Part shown: in pieces, positions 1-10,339 of the stretch
Layout: the number at the start of each line of letters is the position of its first letter
Numbering within the stretch: the stretch's first letter is position 1
Source: JBKHYJ01 sp046565505
GTDB lineage: Bacteria; Acidobacteriota; Blastocatellia; UBA7656
Direction of reading: 5' to 3'
Length of the DNA stretch: 64,000 nucleotides
Assembly: GCA_046565505.1 (NCBI GenBank)
Contig: JBKHYJ010000022.1
Coordinates: forward strand, 337,285 to 401,284
The notes under the pieces: generated by a model
The model's input: the letters and a program-made list of their open reading frames with translations, nothing else
Told to the model about the DNA's origin: nothing
Database searches by the model: none
Translations under genes and position numbers: made by a program

Positions 1-57
1 CTTTTCTTACCGCCCGCCGCTTGTCACCTGCCACGTTCCTTAATTAACCTACCTCTG

Positions 58-1410
58 ATGAACACAAGCCTAACAACCGCCTGTCTGCGCTGCGTGGCCG
101 CCGATTGCCGCGGCGAGTACGCGACCGACAGCCGGCTCTACACATGCCCGGCCTGCGGCGGCCTGCTCGACGTAGAGTATGACTTCAGGTTGCCCGCCGG
201 CGCGGCCGAGATGAAGAGACTCTTTCGGGAGCGCAAGATGGCCGAGGCCGGCCTTGACCGCAGCGGCGTGTGGCGCTTCCGTGAGCTGCTGCCGTTCGTC
301 TCGGACCTCACGCAGGTCGTGACGCTCGCGGAGGGGAACACGCCCCTTTATTACGCCCCGCGCTCGTCAGATTATGGCGGGGTTGACGGGCTTCGCTTCA
401 AGCACCAGGGGATGAACCCTACGGGCTCGTTCAAAGATAATGGCATGACGACGGGCGTGACGCAGGCGGTGGCGGTCGGGGCCGCCGCCGTGGCATGCGC
501 CTCGACAGGTAACACTTCTGCGTCTATGGCGGCCTACGCCGCGCGCGCGCGCCTGCGCGCGTTCGTGTTCATCCCGGCCGGGCAGGTCGCCTACGGGAAG
601 CTCTCGCAGTCGCTCGAATACGGGGCCAGGGTTGTCGAGATCGAAGGGAACTTCGATGACGCGATGCGGATCGTGCGCGAGATTGCGGAGGAAACAGACG
701 TGTACCTCTTGAACTCCATCAACCCGTTCCGCCTCGAAGGCCAGAAAGCCATAGCCATCGAGATGATGGAGCAATGCGGGTGGAGCCCGCCTGACTGGGT
801 AGTCCTGCCCGGCGGCAATCTCGGCAACACGTCCGCCTTCGGCAAGGCGCTTCATGAGATGGCCGGGCTTGGCTTCATCGGCCGGCTCCCGCGCCTGGCT
901 GTCGTCCAGGCCGAGCGGTCGGCGCCGTTCTACGACGTGTTCGTTTCACCTGACAGGTCATTGCTGCGACCTTTCGCGCGGCCCGCGACGCTCGCGACCG
1001 CCATAAGGATCGGCAACCCCGTATCATGGAAGAAGGCTCTGCGCGCGCTCGCGTGGACCGACGGCACGGTCGAGCGCGTGAGTGAAAAAGAGATAGCCGA
1101 CGCGAAAGCGGTGATAGGGCGCGACGGCATAGGGTGCGAGCCCGCGTCCGCCGTCACGCTGGCGGGCGTAAAGCGGCTCGCCGCCTCGGGCCAAATAAAG
1201 CGCGGCGACAGCGTGATCGCGCTGCTGACGGGCAGCCTTCTGAAAGACCCCGCGTACACGGTCGGCTATCACGCGGGCGAATTGTTTCTCGAAGACGAGG
1301 GCGGCCGGCACGGGGTCGAAGGAAGCTTTACGAATAAGCCCGTGCGCGTGGCCGCGGACGCGCGCGAGATCAAGCGGCTCATAGATTCCGCGGACCGGGG
1401 TGGCGGATGA
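58..1410 (+). CDS. thrC: Threonine synthase
   Basis: PLP-dependent enzyme that converts O-phosphohomoserine to threonine, the last step of threonine synthesis, in the cytoplasm. The 450-residue protein starts with a small zinc-ribbon-like segment (CLRC near residue 10, CPAC near 30), as in the longer bacterial ThrC type. The PLP-lysine motif NPTGSFKDNG lies at about residues 120-130 and a glycine-rich phosphate-binding stretch (LPGGNLGN) near 250. Length is normal and the frame is intact. It runs toward the SCO1 gene on the opposite strand, with 15 bp between the stop codons. Assignment is from family motifs; related threonine dehydratases lack the N-terminal ribbon. Confidence 0.93.
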   Translation: MNTSLTTACLRCVAADCRGEYATDSRLYTCPACGGLLDVEYDFRLPAGAAEMKRLFRERKMAEAGLDRSGVWRFRELLPFVSDLTQVVTLAEGNTPLYYAPRSSDYGGVDGLRFKHQGMNPTGSFKDNGMTTGVTQAVAVGAAAVACASTGNTSASMAAYAARARLRAFVFIPAGQVAYGKLSQSLEYGARVVEIEGNFDDAMRIVREIAEETDVYLLNSINPFRLEGQKAIAIEMMEQCGWSPPDWVVLPGGNLGNTSAFGKALHEMAGLGFIGRLPRLAVVQAERSAPFYDVFVSPDRSLLRPFARPATLATAIRIGNPVSWKKALRALAWTDGTVERVSEKEIADAKAVIGRDGIGCEPASAVTLAGVKRLAASGQIKRGDSVIALLTGSLLKDPAYTVGYHAGELFLEDEGGRHGVEGSFTNKPVRVAADAREIKRLIDSADRGGG

Positions 1411-1425
1411 AGGGCGGCGCGCCGG

Positions 1426-2559
1426 CTAGCGTTTTTCCATCTCGACGACCACGAGGCCCGCGGGCGTAGATTGGAGCCCGAACTTTATGCGGTCGCCCAC
1501 GGCGAAAGAATCCAACATCCCCGCGTCTTTAACCGGGAATGGCATGCTCATAGCGGGCATGAAATCTTTTATATCTTCATGGTTGATCTGCACCGTGGCG
1601 CGGTCCTTGTGAATCTCCTCGATCACGCCGACGCCATGATAAATCCTACTTTCGTCTTTATTGCCTGCCTCAACGCCGCCGCCCGCCGCCAGGGCGCGCA
1701 ACTCGCTCAGGACTTCCGCGGGCCTCCACTCGTTGCCGGAGTACAGCTTCACCAGCTTTCCGTCAGGCGCGATGACCGCCGTGCGGAGCAGGTGTATCAC
1801 CTGGCCTTCCTCCTGCCAGTATTGCATCCCGAAGTAAGTCGCAATCTTTTTAACTTCGGCCTCGCTGCCCGTCGCGAACTCCCACCGCTCGAAATCAGCC
1901 GGGCCCGAGCCGCCCGTGTAGCGCGCGCCGTATTCGCGCAAGACCTTCGGCGTGTCGTATGCCGGGTCTACCGTGATGCTGAGCAGGTGCGCCTGGGGGT
2001 AGGAGCCGGGGGCCTGCCCGAGCGCCTTATCGATTTCGGCGAACTGGTCGGTCATCAGCGGGCAGTAGTCGGGCAGCGGGCACCTGGTGTAGATGAACGT
2101 AAGCACGAGCGCGCGCCCCCGGTACTTATGAAGGCCGACGCGCTTCCCGTCCTGATTGACGAGCGAAAAATCGGGGACCTCGTCGCCCGGCCTGGGCTCG
2201 GTCGAGTTGGCCGCGTTGACGGTGGACGCGTCCGGGCTTTCGCGCGTCACGACCAGGTCTTCAAGCCACGACTTCGCGCCCGCGACAACCAGCGTCGCAC
2301 GCACGCGGTCGTCGCGCGCGAGGATTTTGAAATCTCGTTCGTCCTTCAAGGCGAAGGGCATAGCCATAGCTTCCATGTAACCCGGTATCGCCTCGTGCGC
2401 TACCGTGACCGTGCCGCCTCTGGCGTCAACGTTCAGCACCTTGCCGCGCAACTCATAACGTTGCTGCGGCTCTTTACTCCCGCGCCGGCAGCCGGCCAGC
2501 GCCAGGCAAATAGACATGCAGGCGAGTGCCAGCGCAAATGTCTTATACGTCGAATTCAT
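1426..2559 (-). CDS. SCO1/SenC-type copper protein with two flanking CusF-like domains
   Basis: Likely exported copper chaperone or thiol-redox protein for cytochrome oxidase assembly. An N-terminal lipoprotein-like signal (ALACMSICLALAGC) is followed by a CusF/PF11604-like copper-binding domain (about residues 35-95, with GYMEAMAMPF), a thioredoxin-fold SCO domain (about 125-280, with the cysteine pair RCPLPDYCP), and a second CusF-like domain (about 305-375, with DFMPAMSMPF). The Met-rich MxMPF signature in both outer domains suggests Cu(I) binding. SCO domains are usually found alone or with one such partner, so the symmetric arrangement is notable. The electron acceptor or oxidase partner is not in the window. 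Confidence 0.88.
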   Translation of the reverse strand: MNSTYKTFALALACMSICLALAGCRRGSKEPQQRYELRGKVLNVDARGGTVTVAHEAIPGYMEAMAMPFALKDERDFKILARDDRVRATLVVAGAKSWLEDLVVTRESPDASTVNAANSTEPRPGDEVPDFSLVNQDGKRVGLHKYRGRALVLTFIYTRCPLPDYCPLMTDQFAEIDKALGQAPGSYPQAHLLSITVDPAYDTPKVLREYGARYTGGSGPADFERWEFATGSEAEVKKIATYFGMQYWQEEGQVIHLLRTAVIAPDGKLVKLYSGNEWRPAEVLSELRALAAGGGVEAGNKDESRIYHGVGVIEEIHKDRATVQINHEDIKDFMPAMSMPFPVKDAGMLDSFAVGDRIKFGLQSTPAGLVVVEMEKR

Positions 2560-2763
2560 CCTGATCTCATATTAGCCAGAACCGACCTGATTTCCAATTA
2601 TTGATAAGAGAGCAGGACGCCGCGCGGCTTATGATCCGGCGCGCGACGCCGCCGAGAATTTCGTGGGCCAACGCCCGGCGCGTAAGTGGCGCGAGTTGAT
2701 GAAGGATTTAAGAGGCGTGGCGGGCGCGCTCGCCATGACGTTGGCCGCGCCCTCGGCGGCGGT

Positions 2764-3849
2764 TCAAGGTTGCTTGCTCGGGCCTTGAATCTTAACGTCT
2801 TCGACAGAGGCGTTGAAGCGCTTGTAGTCGCTGAATTCAAACATAACGTCCCAGTTGAGGCCGTCGAATAAAGACCCATCGCCGGCCGAATTGACTCGTA
2901 TTAGATTCGGGAACCACGGGCCGGACGGCAATTTCATCTGCTGGTAAATCAACCTCGCCTCGGTGCGAGGGGGATTCTTCGACTCGCCCTTCTTGATGAA
3001 TTCCGGCGCGGGCCAGCACTCCAGGCGGGCCACGACCCTATCGACGGAGTCGATCCAGATGGAGCCGACAAGCTTTGATACAAAAGACTTATTCTTGGGA
3101 AGGCTGACGCCCGGGCGGGGCCGAAAGCTTAAGACGATCATGTCGCGGTCGCCGACTCGCTCGAACTTCGGCGAGTAGAATTCACATGAGTGCAGGAACG
3201 CCGCCAGGTCGATTGAAAGCGCCACGGGCCTCCCCTGCGCCTTCCCATAGACCCCGGCCCCCACGTACCCCTCGAGCCGCTGATTTTTGCCGCCTTCGGC
3301 TTGCCTCTCTTCCTGCTCGTATTTCTCAAGCCTCCTGCCCGCGTGCTTGCGGTCCGCCTCTATTTGCCAGGACGGGAGGGGCGCGCCATTGCTGGTTAAT
3401 TGGATGAGAACATGCTCGCCGCTGACCGGGTATGCCTCGAAGTCCTGCACCTGCACAGCGTCGGGCCTGCCCTGCTCGTTAAGCACGCGGCGCGTCTTCT
3501 TTAATGAGTAGGTGTAGTCGCGCATCTGCCTGTGCATGGCGGCCCCGTTGTTTTCAACCTCGCGCATGAGGTCTGCTATATCGAGCGCCCCCGCGCCGCC
3601 GGCGTCCGGGGCCGATTCGCCGGGCTTCGAGGGGTGCTCGCCCGGCAAGCGGGCAGTTGAGTTGATCTTACTTTCCTGAGACGCGCCGCCCAAGCCATCG
3701 GCGGCGGCCGGCCGCGGGGTCAGCGCGAAGCCCGTCAGTAGAACGAGTAAACTGAAAAAGCAGACCTGATTAGCCGCCCATTTGAAGGCGGTTGAAAGAC
3801 TTCTCATGAGTTGTTTCTGCCCGGTAGTGCGGCGCGGCCTCATACGCAT
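2764..3849 (-). CDS. Exported protein of unknown function
   Basis: A 361-residue protein with a hydrophobic N-terminal segment (VCFFSLLVLLTGFAL) ending in a plausible AxA signal-peptidase site (PAAADG), so it is probably periplasmic or outer-membrane associated. The rest is polar, with a possible lipid- or polysaccharide-binding beta-rich pattern (alternating LIQLTSNG, MIVLSFRP, WIDSVDRVVARLE), reminiscent of LolA-like outer-membrane lipoprotein-sorting proteins, but no family motif can be named securely. Start is uncertain: an in-frame Met at 3807 puts the hydrophobic core at a more usual distance from the N terminus. It is co-directional with the SCO1 gene but 205 bp away. Confidence 0.7.
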   Translation of the reverse strand: MRMRPRRTTGQKQLMRSLSTAFKWAANQVCFFSLLVLLTGFALTPRPAAADGLGGASQESKINSTARLPGEHPSKPGESAPDAGGAGALDIADLMREVENNGAAMHRQMRDYTYSLKKTRRVLNEQGRPDAVQVQDFEAYPVSGEHVLIQLTSNGAPLPSWQIEADRKHAGRRLEKYEQEERQAEGGKNQRLEGYVGAGVYGKAQGRPVALSIDLAAFLHSCEFYSPKFERVGDRDMIVLSFRPRPGVSLPKNKSFVSKLVGSIWIDSVDRVVARLECWPAPEFIKKGESKNPPRTEARLIYQQMKLPSGPWFPNLIRVNSAGDGSLFDGLNWDVMFEFSDYKRFNASVEDVKIQGPSKQP

Positions 3850-4236
3850 AATTCCCAGAAATGTCGGAAGGTGAATTGTTCGAGCGAAGCCATTATTCCA
3901 CCCTATCTGCCCGGCGCTAGTAAGCGGCTTCGCAGTTTTGAAACAACAGTTTCAGACCGGCATTGCGCGTACGGGGATGCCGCCGCCGGGCTTCCGCCGG
4001 GAAGCCTTCCATGCTGATCATGCTTTCAGGTAGAGCCGACTTTAAACTCGTGCGGCGCGTTTGTCAATCGGCCCTTGGGGGCGCGAGGATTTGGGGTTTG
4101 GGGCGTGATTACGTTTTAGCATGAGCGTCGACGCGATCATGGATTCGCGGGCGCTCGGGAGGCCGCGGGTGCCGCTCACGACCACCTTGCATCAGTTGTT
4201 ATCAATCTTACCGGGGCGAGATTCGCCATAGGCCGC
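3850..4236. other. Non-coding spacer with a short hairpin
   Basis: 387 bp between the exported protein and polA, both on the minus strand. No supported gene was found. A 7-bp perfect hairpin (GGCTTCC, loop GCCG, GGAAGCC) lies at 3989-4006 and lacks a T tract. The spacer presumably holds the promoter of the exported protein; I cannot place it securely. Confidence 0.5.
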
Positions 4237-6975
4237 TCAGGGCTTAGCTTCCATCCAGTTCCGGCCCGTGCCTATGTCAACCACTAGCGGCACCGCTAGC
4301 GGGTAAACAGATTCCATCTCGGCCCGGACGATTTCCGTCGTGCGCGCGACTTCGGCCTCGGGCACCTCCAGCAATAACTCGTCATGCACCTGGAGCATCA
4401 TCCGCGCGCCCAGCTTCTCGCGCCGCAGGCGGTCATGCACGCGGAGCATCGCCATCTTCACGAGGTCCGCGGCGGTGCCCTGAATAGGCGCGTTGATGGC
4501 TTCGCGCTCGGCCCTCGCGCGCAGGTTGTGATTCTTGTTGTTGATGTCTGGAATCGGTCGGATGCGGCCGAACGCCGTCCGCACGACGCCCGACTCGCGC
4601 ACCTGCGCGGGGGTCTCTTCCATGTACCTGCGCACGCCCGTGTAGGTCTCGTAGTAGTTATCTATCGCCTTCTTCGCTTCGGCCCGCGACAGCCCGGTCC
4701 TGGCCGCCAGGCCGAACGGGCCTACGTCGTAGGCGATCGCGAAGTTTACTATCTTCGCGAGCCTCCGGGCCTCTGACTCTTCCTGCTTAGTCTTCGCGCC
4801 GAAGACTGCGCGGGCGGTCCTCGCATGAATGTCCTCGCCCTTGTTGAACGCCTCTGTCATGACGGGGTCGCCCGTGAGGTGCGCGAACAGCCTCAGCTCT
4901 ATCTGCGAGTAATCGGCCGACATCAGAACGTACCCGGGCGAGGCAACGAACGACGCGCGTATGCGGCGGCCGGACTCTTTGCGTATGGGAATGTTTTGCA
5001 GGTTCGGGTTCGTGCTGCTCAGCCTCCCGGTCGAGGTCACCGCCTGATTCAACGTCGTATGCACGCGGCCCGTGCGCGGATTAATCAGCTTAGGCAGCGC
5101 GTCGACGTAAGTGTTTTTGAGCTTGGCAAGCTCGCGGTACTCTATGACGAGGCGCGGCAGCTCGTACTTCGCGGCGAGCTCTTCGAGCACGTCAATGGAA
5201 GTCGATATGCGGCCCGTCTTCGTCTTGCGCCCCACGTCGAAGTTGAGCTTCTCGAAAACTTCCCCGAGCTGAATCGGCGAATTGATGTTGAACTCCTGAC
5301 CCGCGAGGCGGTAAATCTCGGCCGTCAGCCGGTCAAGCTCTTTCTCCATCTCGCCGCCGGCCTTCGCCAGCGCGGCCGTGTCTATGCGCACGCCTATGCG
5401 CTCCATCTCGAAGAGTATCTCGACTAGGGGGAGTTCTATTTCGGTGTAGACCTGCTCGAGCCCCGCCGCCTCAAGCTTGGCTCGCAGCACGTCCGCTAGG
5501 TGAAACGTCAGGTCCGCGGATTGGAGCGCGCGAGCGTCCTCGGCGTCGAACCCGTCCACGCTCTCGGCCAGCTCAAGCCCGAGCTGCTCGCGCGCGATCT
5601 CAAGTATGCGGTAGTTGGTGCGGTTCGGGTCGAGCAGGTAGGCGGCGAGCATCGTATCGTCTTCTACGCCTTCTATGCGGACGGCGGGCGTGAAATCCTG
5701 TATGCAGCCTTCCTCCTGCCCCTTGCCGCCCCGGCCCCCCGCCCCCGCCATCGCCTCGCGCCCGCAGGCGTAGCGGTCGAGCAGCGTGAGCGCCCCCTTC
5801 CAATCGTGAATGGATTTGCGGACGAGCCCGTTCTCCAGAACGTCCTTCACGGCCGGGAGCGGGTCCGCGCCCTCTTCAAACTTCTCGAAGTCGATGAGGG
5901 CGGCGTTCATCTGCGCGGTGGAGATCGCGACCCCATACATCTCACCCTTGCGCTCGGCCATCGAAAGCGCGAAGCGGTCCAGGGACCAGAGCGAGCCTAC
6001 GAAGCGGTCAAGCTCCGCCCGCGTGGTGATTCGCGAGTAGCGCGGCTTGCCGGGCTTGCGCGCGGCCACCGTGGCGACGGATTCATGAGTGGCAGCGTCG
6101 GCGAACTCGCGCGTCAGTTGTGAGAACTCAAGCTCGGAAAACAACTCGTAGGCGGCGCGGCGGTCGGGCTGCTCGTAGACGAGCGCGTCGAGGTCTAGCT
6201 TGATCGGCATGTCACATTTGATGCGGGCGAGCTCGCGCGACTGGCGTATCAGGTCGGCGTTGTTCTTTAGGCTGTCGCGGTAAGTCTTGCGCGAAATCTC
6301 GTCCGCGCGCGCCAGCGCGGCCTCAATCGAGCCGTACTGTTGGATGATCTGCTTCGCGCCTTTCTCGCCCACGCCCGGCGCGCCGGGGATGTTGTCGGAG
6401 GCGTCGCCCCACAGCCCCAGCAGGTCAACGACCTGGTCGGGCCGCACCCCGAATTTTTCTTCCACGCCCTTCTGATCCAGCAGGACCATGTTGCCGTCGC
6501 GGCCCGTCCTGAGCACCTTCACGTGGTCCGTGACGAGCTGGCACATGTCCTTATCATTAGTCACGATCACCATGTCGAGCCCGAGGTCTTCGACCTGGCA
6601 GGCGTAGGTGCCGATGATGTCGTCTGCCTCGAAGCCGGGCTCGCGCGTGATAGGCACCCTCAGCACGTCGCAGACGCGCTTGATGTAAGGGAGCTGCGCG
6701 GCCAGGTCGTCGGGCATCTCGCCGCGCGTCGCCTTGTATGCTTCAAAGGCGTCGTGCCGAAACGTGCGCTCGGGCGAGTCGAACGCCACGCCCAGGTAAT
6801 CGGGCTTCTCTATGGCGATCAGGCGGCGCAGCATCATGGTGAAGCCGTAGATGGCGTTCGTCGGGCTGCCGTGAGAATTCGTCAAGCCGCGGATGGCGTA
6901 ATAGGCGCGATAGATTTGCGACATGCCATCTACCAGGTACAGTCGCTTGCGTTCGGTTTGGGCCATAATATCCAT
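4237..6975 (-). CDS. polA: DNA polymerase I
   Basis: Repair and Okazaki-fragment polymerase, 912 residues, near the usual length. Domains: 5'-3' exonuclease (about 10-295, with the FEADDIIGT metal site), a 3'-5' exonuclease-like fold (about 310-500), and the polymerase domain (about 540-912) with motif A MSADYSQIELR and motif C QVHDELLLEVP. The proofreading domain lacks the DxE metal pair where family A enzymes usually have DTET (here FALSMAERKG), so it is probably proofreading-deficient, like Taq. The O-helix motif reads NFAIAYDVGPFG instead of the usual NFGIxYG. The Met at residue 4 (6966) is an alternative start. The IS remnant begins about 100 bp upstream. Confidence 0.96.
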   Translation of the reverse strand: MDIMAQTERKRLYLVDGMSQIYRAYYAIRGLTNSHGSPTNAIYGFTMMLRRLIAIEKPDYLGVAFDSPERTFRHDAFEAYKATRGEMPDDLAAQLPYIKRVCDVLRVPITREPGFEADDIIGTYACQVEDLGLDMVIVTNDKDMCQLVTDHVKVLRTGRDGNMVLLDQKGVEEKFGVRPDQVVDLLGLWGDASDNIPGAPGVGEKGAKQIIQQYGSIEAALARADEISRKTYRDSLKNNADLIRQSRELARIKCDMPIKLDLDALVYEQPDRRAAYELFSELEFSQLTREFADAATHESVATVAARKPGKPRYSRITTRAELDRFVGSLWSLDRFALSMAERKGEMYGVAISTAQMNAALIDFEKFEEGADPLPAVKDVLENGLVRKSIHDWKGALTLLDRYACGREAMAGAGGRGGKGQEEGCIQDFTPAVRIEGVEDDTMLAAYLLDPNRTNYRILEIAREQLGLELAESVDGFDAEDARALQSADLTFHLADVLRAKLEAAGLEQVYTEIELPLVEILFEMERIGVRIDTAALAKAGGEMEKELDRLTAEIYRLAGQEFNINSPIQLGEVFEKLNFDVGRKTKTGRISTSIDVLEELAAKYELPRLVIEYRELAKLKNTYVDALPKLINPRTGRVHTTLNQAVTSTGRLSSTNPNLQNIPIRKESGRRIRASFVASPGYVLMSADYSQIELRLFAHLTGDPVMTEAFNKGEDIHARTARAVFGAKTKQEESEARRLAKIVNFAIAYDVGPFGLAARTGLSRAEAKKAIDNYYETYTGVRRYMEETPAQVRESGVVRTAFGRIRPIPDINNKNHNLRARAEREAINAPIQGTAADLVKMAMLRVHDRLRREKLGARMMLQVHDELLLEVPEAEVARTTEIVRAEMESVYPLAVPLVVDIGTGRNWMEAKP

Positions 6976-7079
6976 GCTAAAGGCCGCGATTTCTGAGTGT
7001 CAAGAAATTGGACGCGCGGTTGGTCCGATTACACTGCTTTCGCGGCGGCTTGGCCTGGCCCCGCGCACGGGGCCTGAAT

Positions 7080-7751
7080 CCGTACCCGACTTGATCGAGA
7101 TGCTGGTGCTCAAGGGGGTGGTAATTACTGGCAACGCTATGTTTACTTAGCGCGAGGTAGCTAGGCAGGTAATAGGGAAGGGCGGCCATTACCTCATCAG
7201 CGTGAAGGCAAATCAGCCCTCCCTGCTCGAAGATATAAAGCAGGCCTTTGTAGAGCAATGGTGGATGGCTGACACTTTAAGGGAGGCCCAAACTTTAGAT
7301 AGCCATGCAGACCGAATAGAAGAACGTAGCTTGAAAGCATCAACGACGATGTGTGGCTACAGCGATCGGCCGGGGCTGAAACAAGTGCTGAGGATGGAGA
7401 GAAAAATAACCAACAAGCGGACAAAAGCCAACAGGCAGGAGGTAGCATACGCGGTGACAAGCTTGGATGAGGAGCAAGCAGGTGCGGAGCAATTACTGAA
7501 GCTATGGAGGGAGCATTGGCACATAGAGAACAAGTTGCATTATGTCAGGGACGTGACTTTCAAGGAGGATAAATCACAAGTGAGAACAGGGAAGATGCCG
7601 CAGGTAATGGCAGCACTGAGGAATGCAGTAATCTCATTGATGAGGGTATCCGGGGCAACTAACATAGCTGCGGCTTGCAGAAGGTATGCCGTTCAGCCAG
7701 GACTTGCGTTGGCAGCCCTTGGACTTGATCTCCGAGAATGAATAGACCCTG
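7080..7751 (+). pseudogene. ISAs1-family transposase remnant, 5'-truncated with an in-frame stop
   Basis: Reading one frame from 7080 gives PDLIEMLVLKGVVIT, then a TAG at 7148-7150, then REVARQVIGKGGHYLISVKANQ and on to a natural stop at 7739-7741. This matches the DDE region and C terminus of ISAs1-family transposases (LREHW-IENKLHYVRDVTF near 7500-7560). The TAG most simply replaces a glutamine codon. The N-terminal half is missing. The CCCTG at 7747-7751 just after the stop fits the CAGGG-type terminal repeat of the family, so this is probably the true right end. A second remnant in the same orientation, about 80% identical by eye over its length, ends at 22744. Confidence 0.85.
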
Positions 7752-7815
7752 GATCAGACCAGCACATGGTTGACACTGCTCCTTAGGCTTTGCTAAGTTT
7801 GAATCTTGGATTTGT

Positions 7816-8128
<313 letters not shown>

Positions 8129-8239
8129 CTTTCACCCTGACCCTTTAGGCGCTGCAGGTCGGCGGCTGAACAAGCAGGAAGCACGGCGCCGCTGTTGCCG
8201 ATTAGAACTTTCAGACACCTTATCGAATTGTCATCAGGT

Positions 8240-9307
8240 ATGCCTCTGTCAACAACACGTCAACGACCGGCGCTTATGGGCCTCGCGGGGTCAGCAGTAT
8301 TGACGGCTTTGGTGATAGTCGGATCACGCAACCTTGAGCACTACTATCCAGCGCTGTTTGGTTACACGGCGGCGAGCATCGGTGCCTTCGGCGCGATAGT
8401 CTTCCGCTACGCCGTATGGCTCTCGCGACCCGCAACGCGCGTTTACTGGCGGCGCGGTCGGCAACTCTTCCGCGAGCGCAAGCGCCTCGCTGCGAACACC
8501 AAGAGCACGGCTTTGACGTTCGGGCGCAACCTTATCGAGCAGCGGTTCATAGCCCGCCAAGGGTTTTCGCGCTGGCTCATGCACGCGCTGATAATGTAGG
8601 GCTGCGTCGTTTCGGCGCTCGTCAACTTCCCGCTCGTGTTCGGCTGGATTCACTTCAAGCTTGAAGGGGAGCAAGGCTATCGTGCCTACCTCTTTGGCTT
8701 CCCGACAGGTATCTTCCAAGGCCGCAGCCTCGTGACGTGGATTTCCCTTCATGCGTTAGACTTCACCGCGATAATGGTCATAGCAGGTTGCGCAATTGCA
8801 ATCCGCCGCCGCCTCCACGTCAGGGGGGCTATCGCCTTGCAGCAGTTCATGCTTGACTTCGTCCCGCACATGTTGCTGATAGCGATCTCGGTAACGGGGT
8901 TGATGCTGACGGCCTCTAGCCTGTGGCTTAAAGGCTATATGTATTCCTTCATCGCTCTCTCTCACCAGGCGCTCGTCATAATGACGCTCTTCTACCTGCC
9001 GTTCGGCAAGTTCTTCTACATCGTGCGGCGCCCTGCCTCGGTGGGCGTCGAGCTTTACCAGCGCTGTGAGCGTGAAGCCGAGCAGGCCATGTGTCCGCGC
9101 TGCGGGGCGGAGTTCGTCGGCAAGATGTGGCTGGATGACTTAAAAGAAGTCGTTGGGCAGTTGGGCTTCGACTACCCTATGCAAGATGGGCACACGCTGC
9201 AGGACTACTGCCCACGGTGCAAGCGGATCAGGCGGGACATGTCGTACCTCGCGGTCTCGGGCCCGCAGCGCGACGCTTTCTATGGGTCGCGCTGCGGGCG
9301 GGCATAG
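8240..9307 (+). pseudogene. Polytopic b-type-cytochrome-like membrane subunit with zinc-ribbon tail, one in-frame TAG
   Basis: A single reading frame is interrupted only by TAG at 8597-8599 (HALIM-stop-GCVVSALVNF). Together the two parts encode about six membrane segments (for example VTWISLHALDFTAIMVIAGC and MLLIAISVTGLMLTASSLWL) with histidines suited to haem b binding, then a cytoplasmic tail with two CPRC motifs (CPRCGAEF, YCPRCKRI). Directly upstream of a molybdopterin oxidoreductase, it is likely a quinone-interacting anchor of a nitrate or formate-type enzyme, but I cannot name the exact family. The start is taken at the ATG at 8240. Readthrough is possible but the neighbours are broken too. 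Confidence 0.65.
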
Positions 9308-9390
9308 GGAAACGCCTGCTGAAGAACGGTGAACAACTAACAACTGGGAGGCATTCAAAGCATGGCTCCTCATTAATAGTAAGCGAGTGT

Positions 9391-10330
9391 ATGGGAAAAA
9401 TCGGAAACTTAGAGAAGATAGTTGAAGAGTTCGGGCCGCATCTGCATGACGAGCCACACGGGGGATGGCGGCCGAACCGCACCATCGACCGCATAGTGCC
9501 TACACACTGCCCGTACTGCGCGGTCCGGTGCGGCATGAACCTGCTGGTCGAACAGAATCATGTCGTCGGCTTCGAGCCTCGCTATAACTTCCCGGTCAAC
9601 GAGGGACGCTTATGCCCTAAGGGCGTCACTGCCTATTTGCAAGTCTATCACCCGGACCGGCTGCTGTACCCCCTCATTAAGCGCGACGGGATGTTCGAAC
9701 GTTCCTCATGGGATGAGGCGCTCGACCTGCTAGTCTCAAGGTTCAAAGAGCTGCAATCCAGGCACGGTAAAGACTCTATAGGCGTTTACTCAGGTTCGTC
9801 GCTCAGCACGGAAAAGACATACCTGATGGGAAAGTTCGCCCGCGCCGGACTAGGCACCCGCTACGTTGATTATAACGGGCGGCTCTGCATGGTTAGCGCG
9901 GCGGCAGGCAACAGCAAGGCTTTCGGCATTGACCGTGCCGCAAACCCCTGGTCGGACATCCCGCTTGCCGAAGTCTTGCTGATCGCAGAGACTTTTCCCG
10001 TCCTCAACAAGTTCCTGTGGAAGCAGCGCGATATGGGCGGGCGCTGGATAGTCGTTGATCGAAGGGAGACGCCAACAGCCCGGCAGGGTGACATCCACTT
10101 ACGATTGCGCCCGGGGACGGACGTGGCGCTCGCAAACGCGATGCTCAACGTGTTGATCCACATGGGGCTTACCGACGAAGGGTTTATCGCGGCGCGCACG
10201 AACGGCTGGGCGGAGACGCGAGAGCTTGCCCTGCGCTACACACCGCAGATCGCCTCAGAGATCACCGGCGTGCCTGCTGAAAAGATCGTACAGGCTGCCC
10301 GACTCTATGGCGGCGCAAAGATCGGAAGAC
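9391..10330 (+). pseudogene. Molybdopterin oxidoreductase (nitrate reductase / formate dehydrogenase type), C-terminally deleted
   Basis: Intact N-terminal third of a MopB-family catalytic subunit: [4Fe-4S] ligands CPYCAVRCGM and CPKG (about residues 45-80), then the probable Mo-ligand cysteine in GRLCMVSA (near residue 170) as in Nap/Nas-type nitrate reductases. Homology stops at about LYGGAK (near 10320), where the sequence jumps into an Fe-S subunit in another frame, so roughly the C-terminal half has been deleted. The ATG at 9391 is preferred over further upstream codons because it directly precedes the conserved domain. Function is inferred from the cofactor motifs and is now lost. Confidence 0.75.
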
Positions 10331-10339
10331 GGCATCGTG

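Noticed and set aside
1471..2604. Long open frame on the plus strand opposite the SCO1 gene
   Set aside because: It is the same length and antisense to a gene with clear domains and a lipoprotein signal; its own translation shows no domain and strong GC-driven composition.
4384..6996. Several 130-220 codon plus-strand frames inside polA
   Set aside because: Antisense frames produced by high GC3; no start sites or family motifs.
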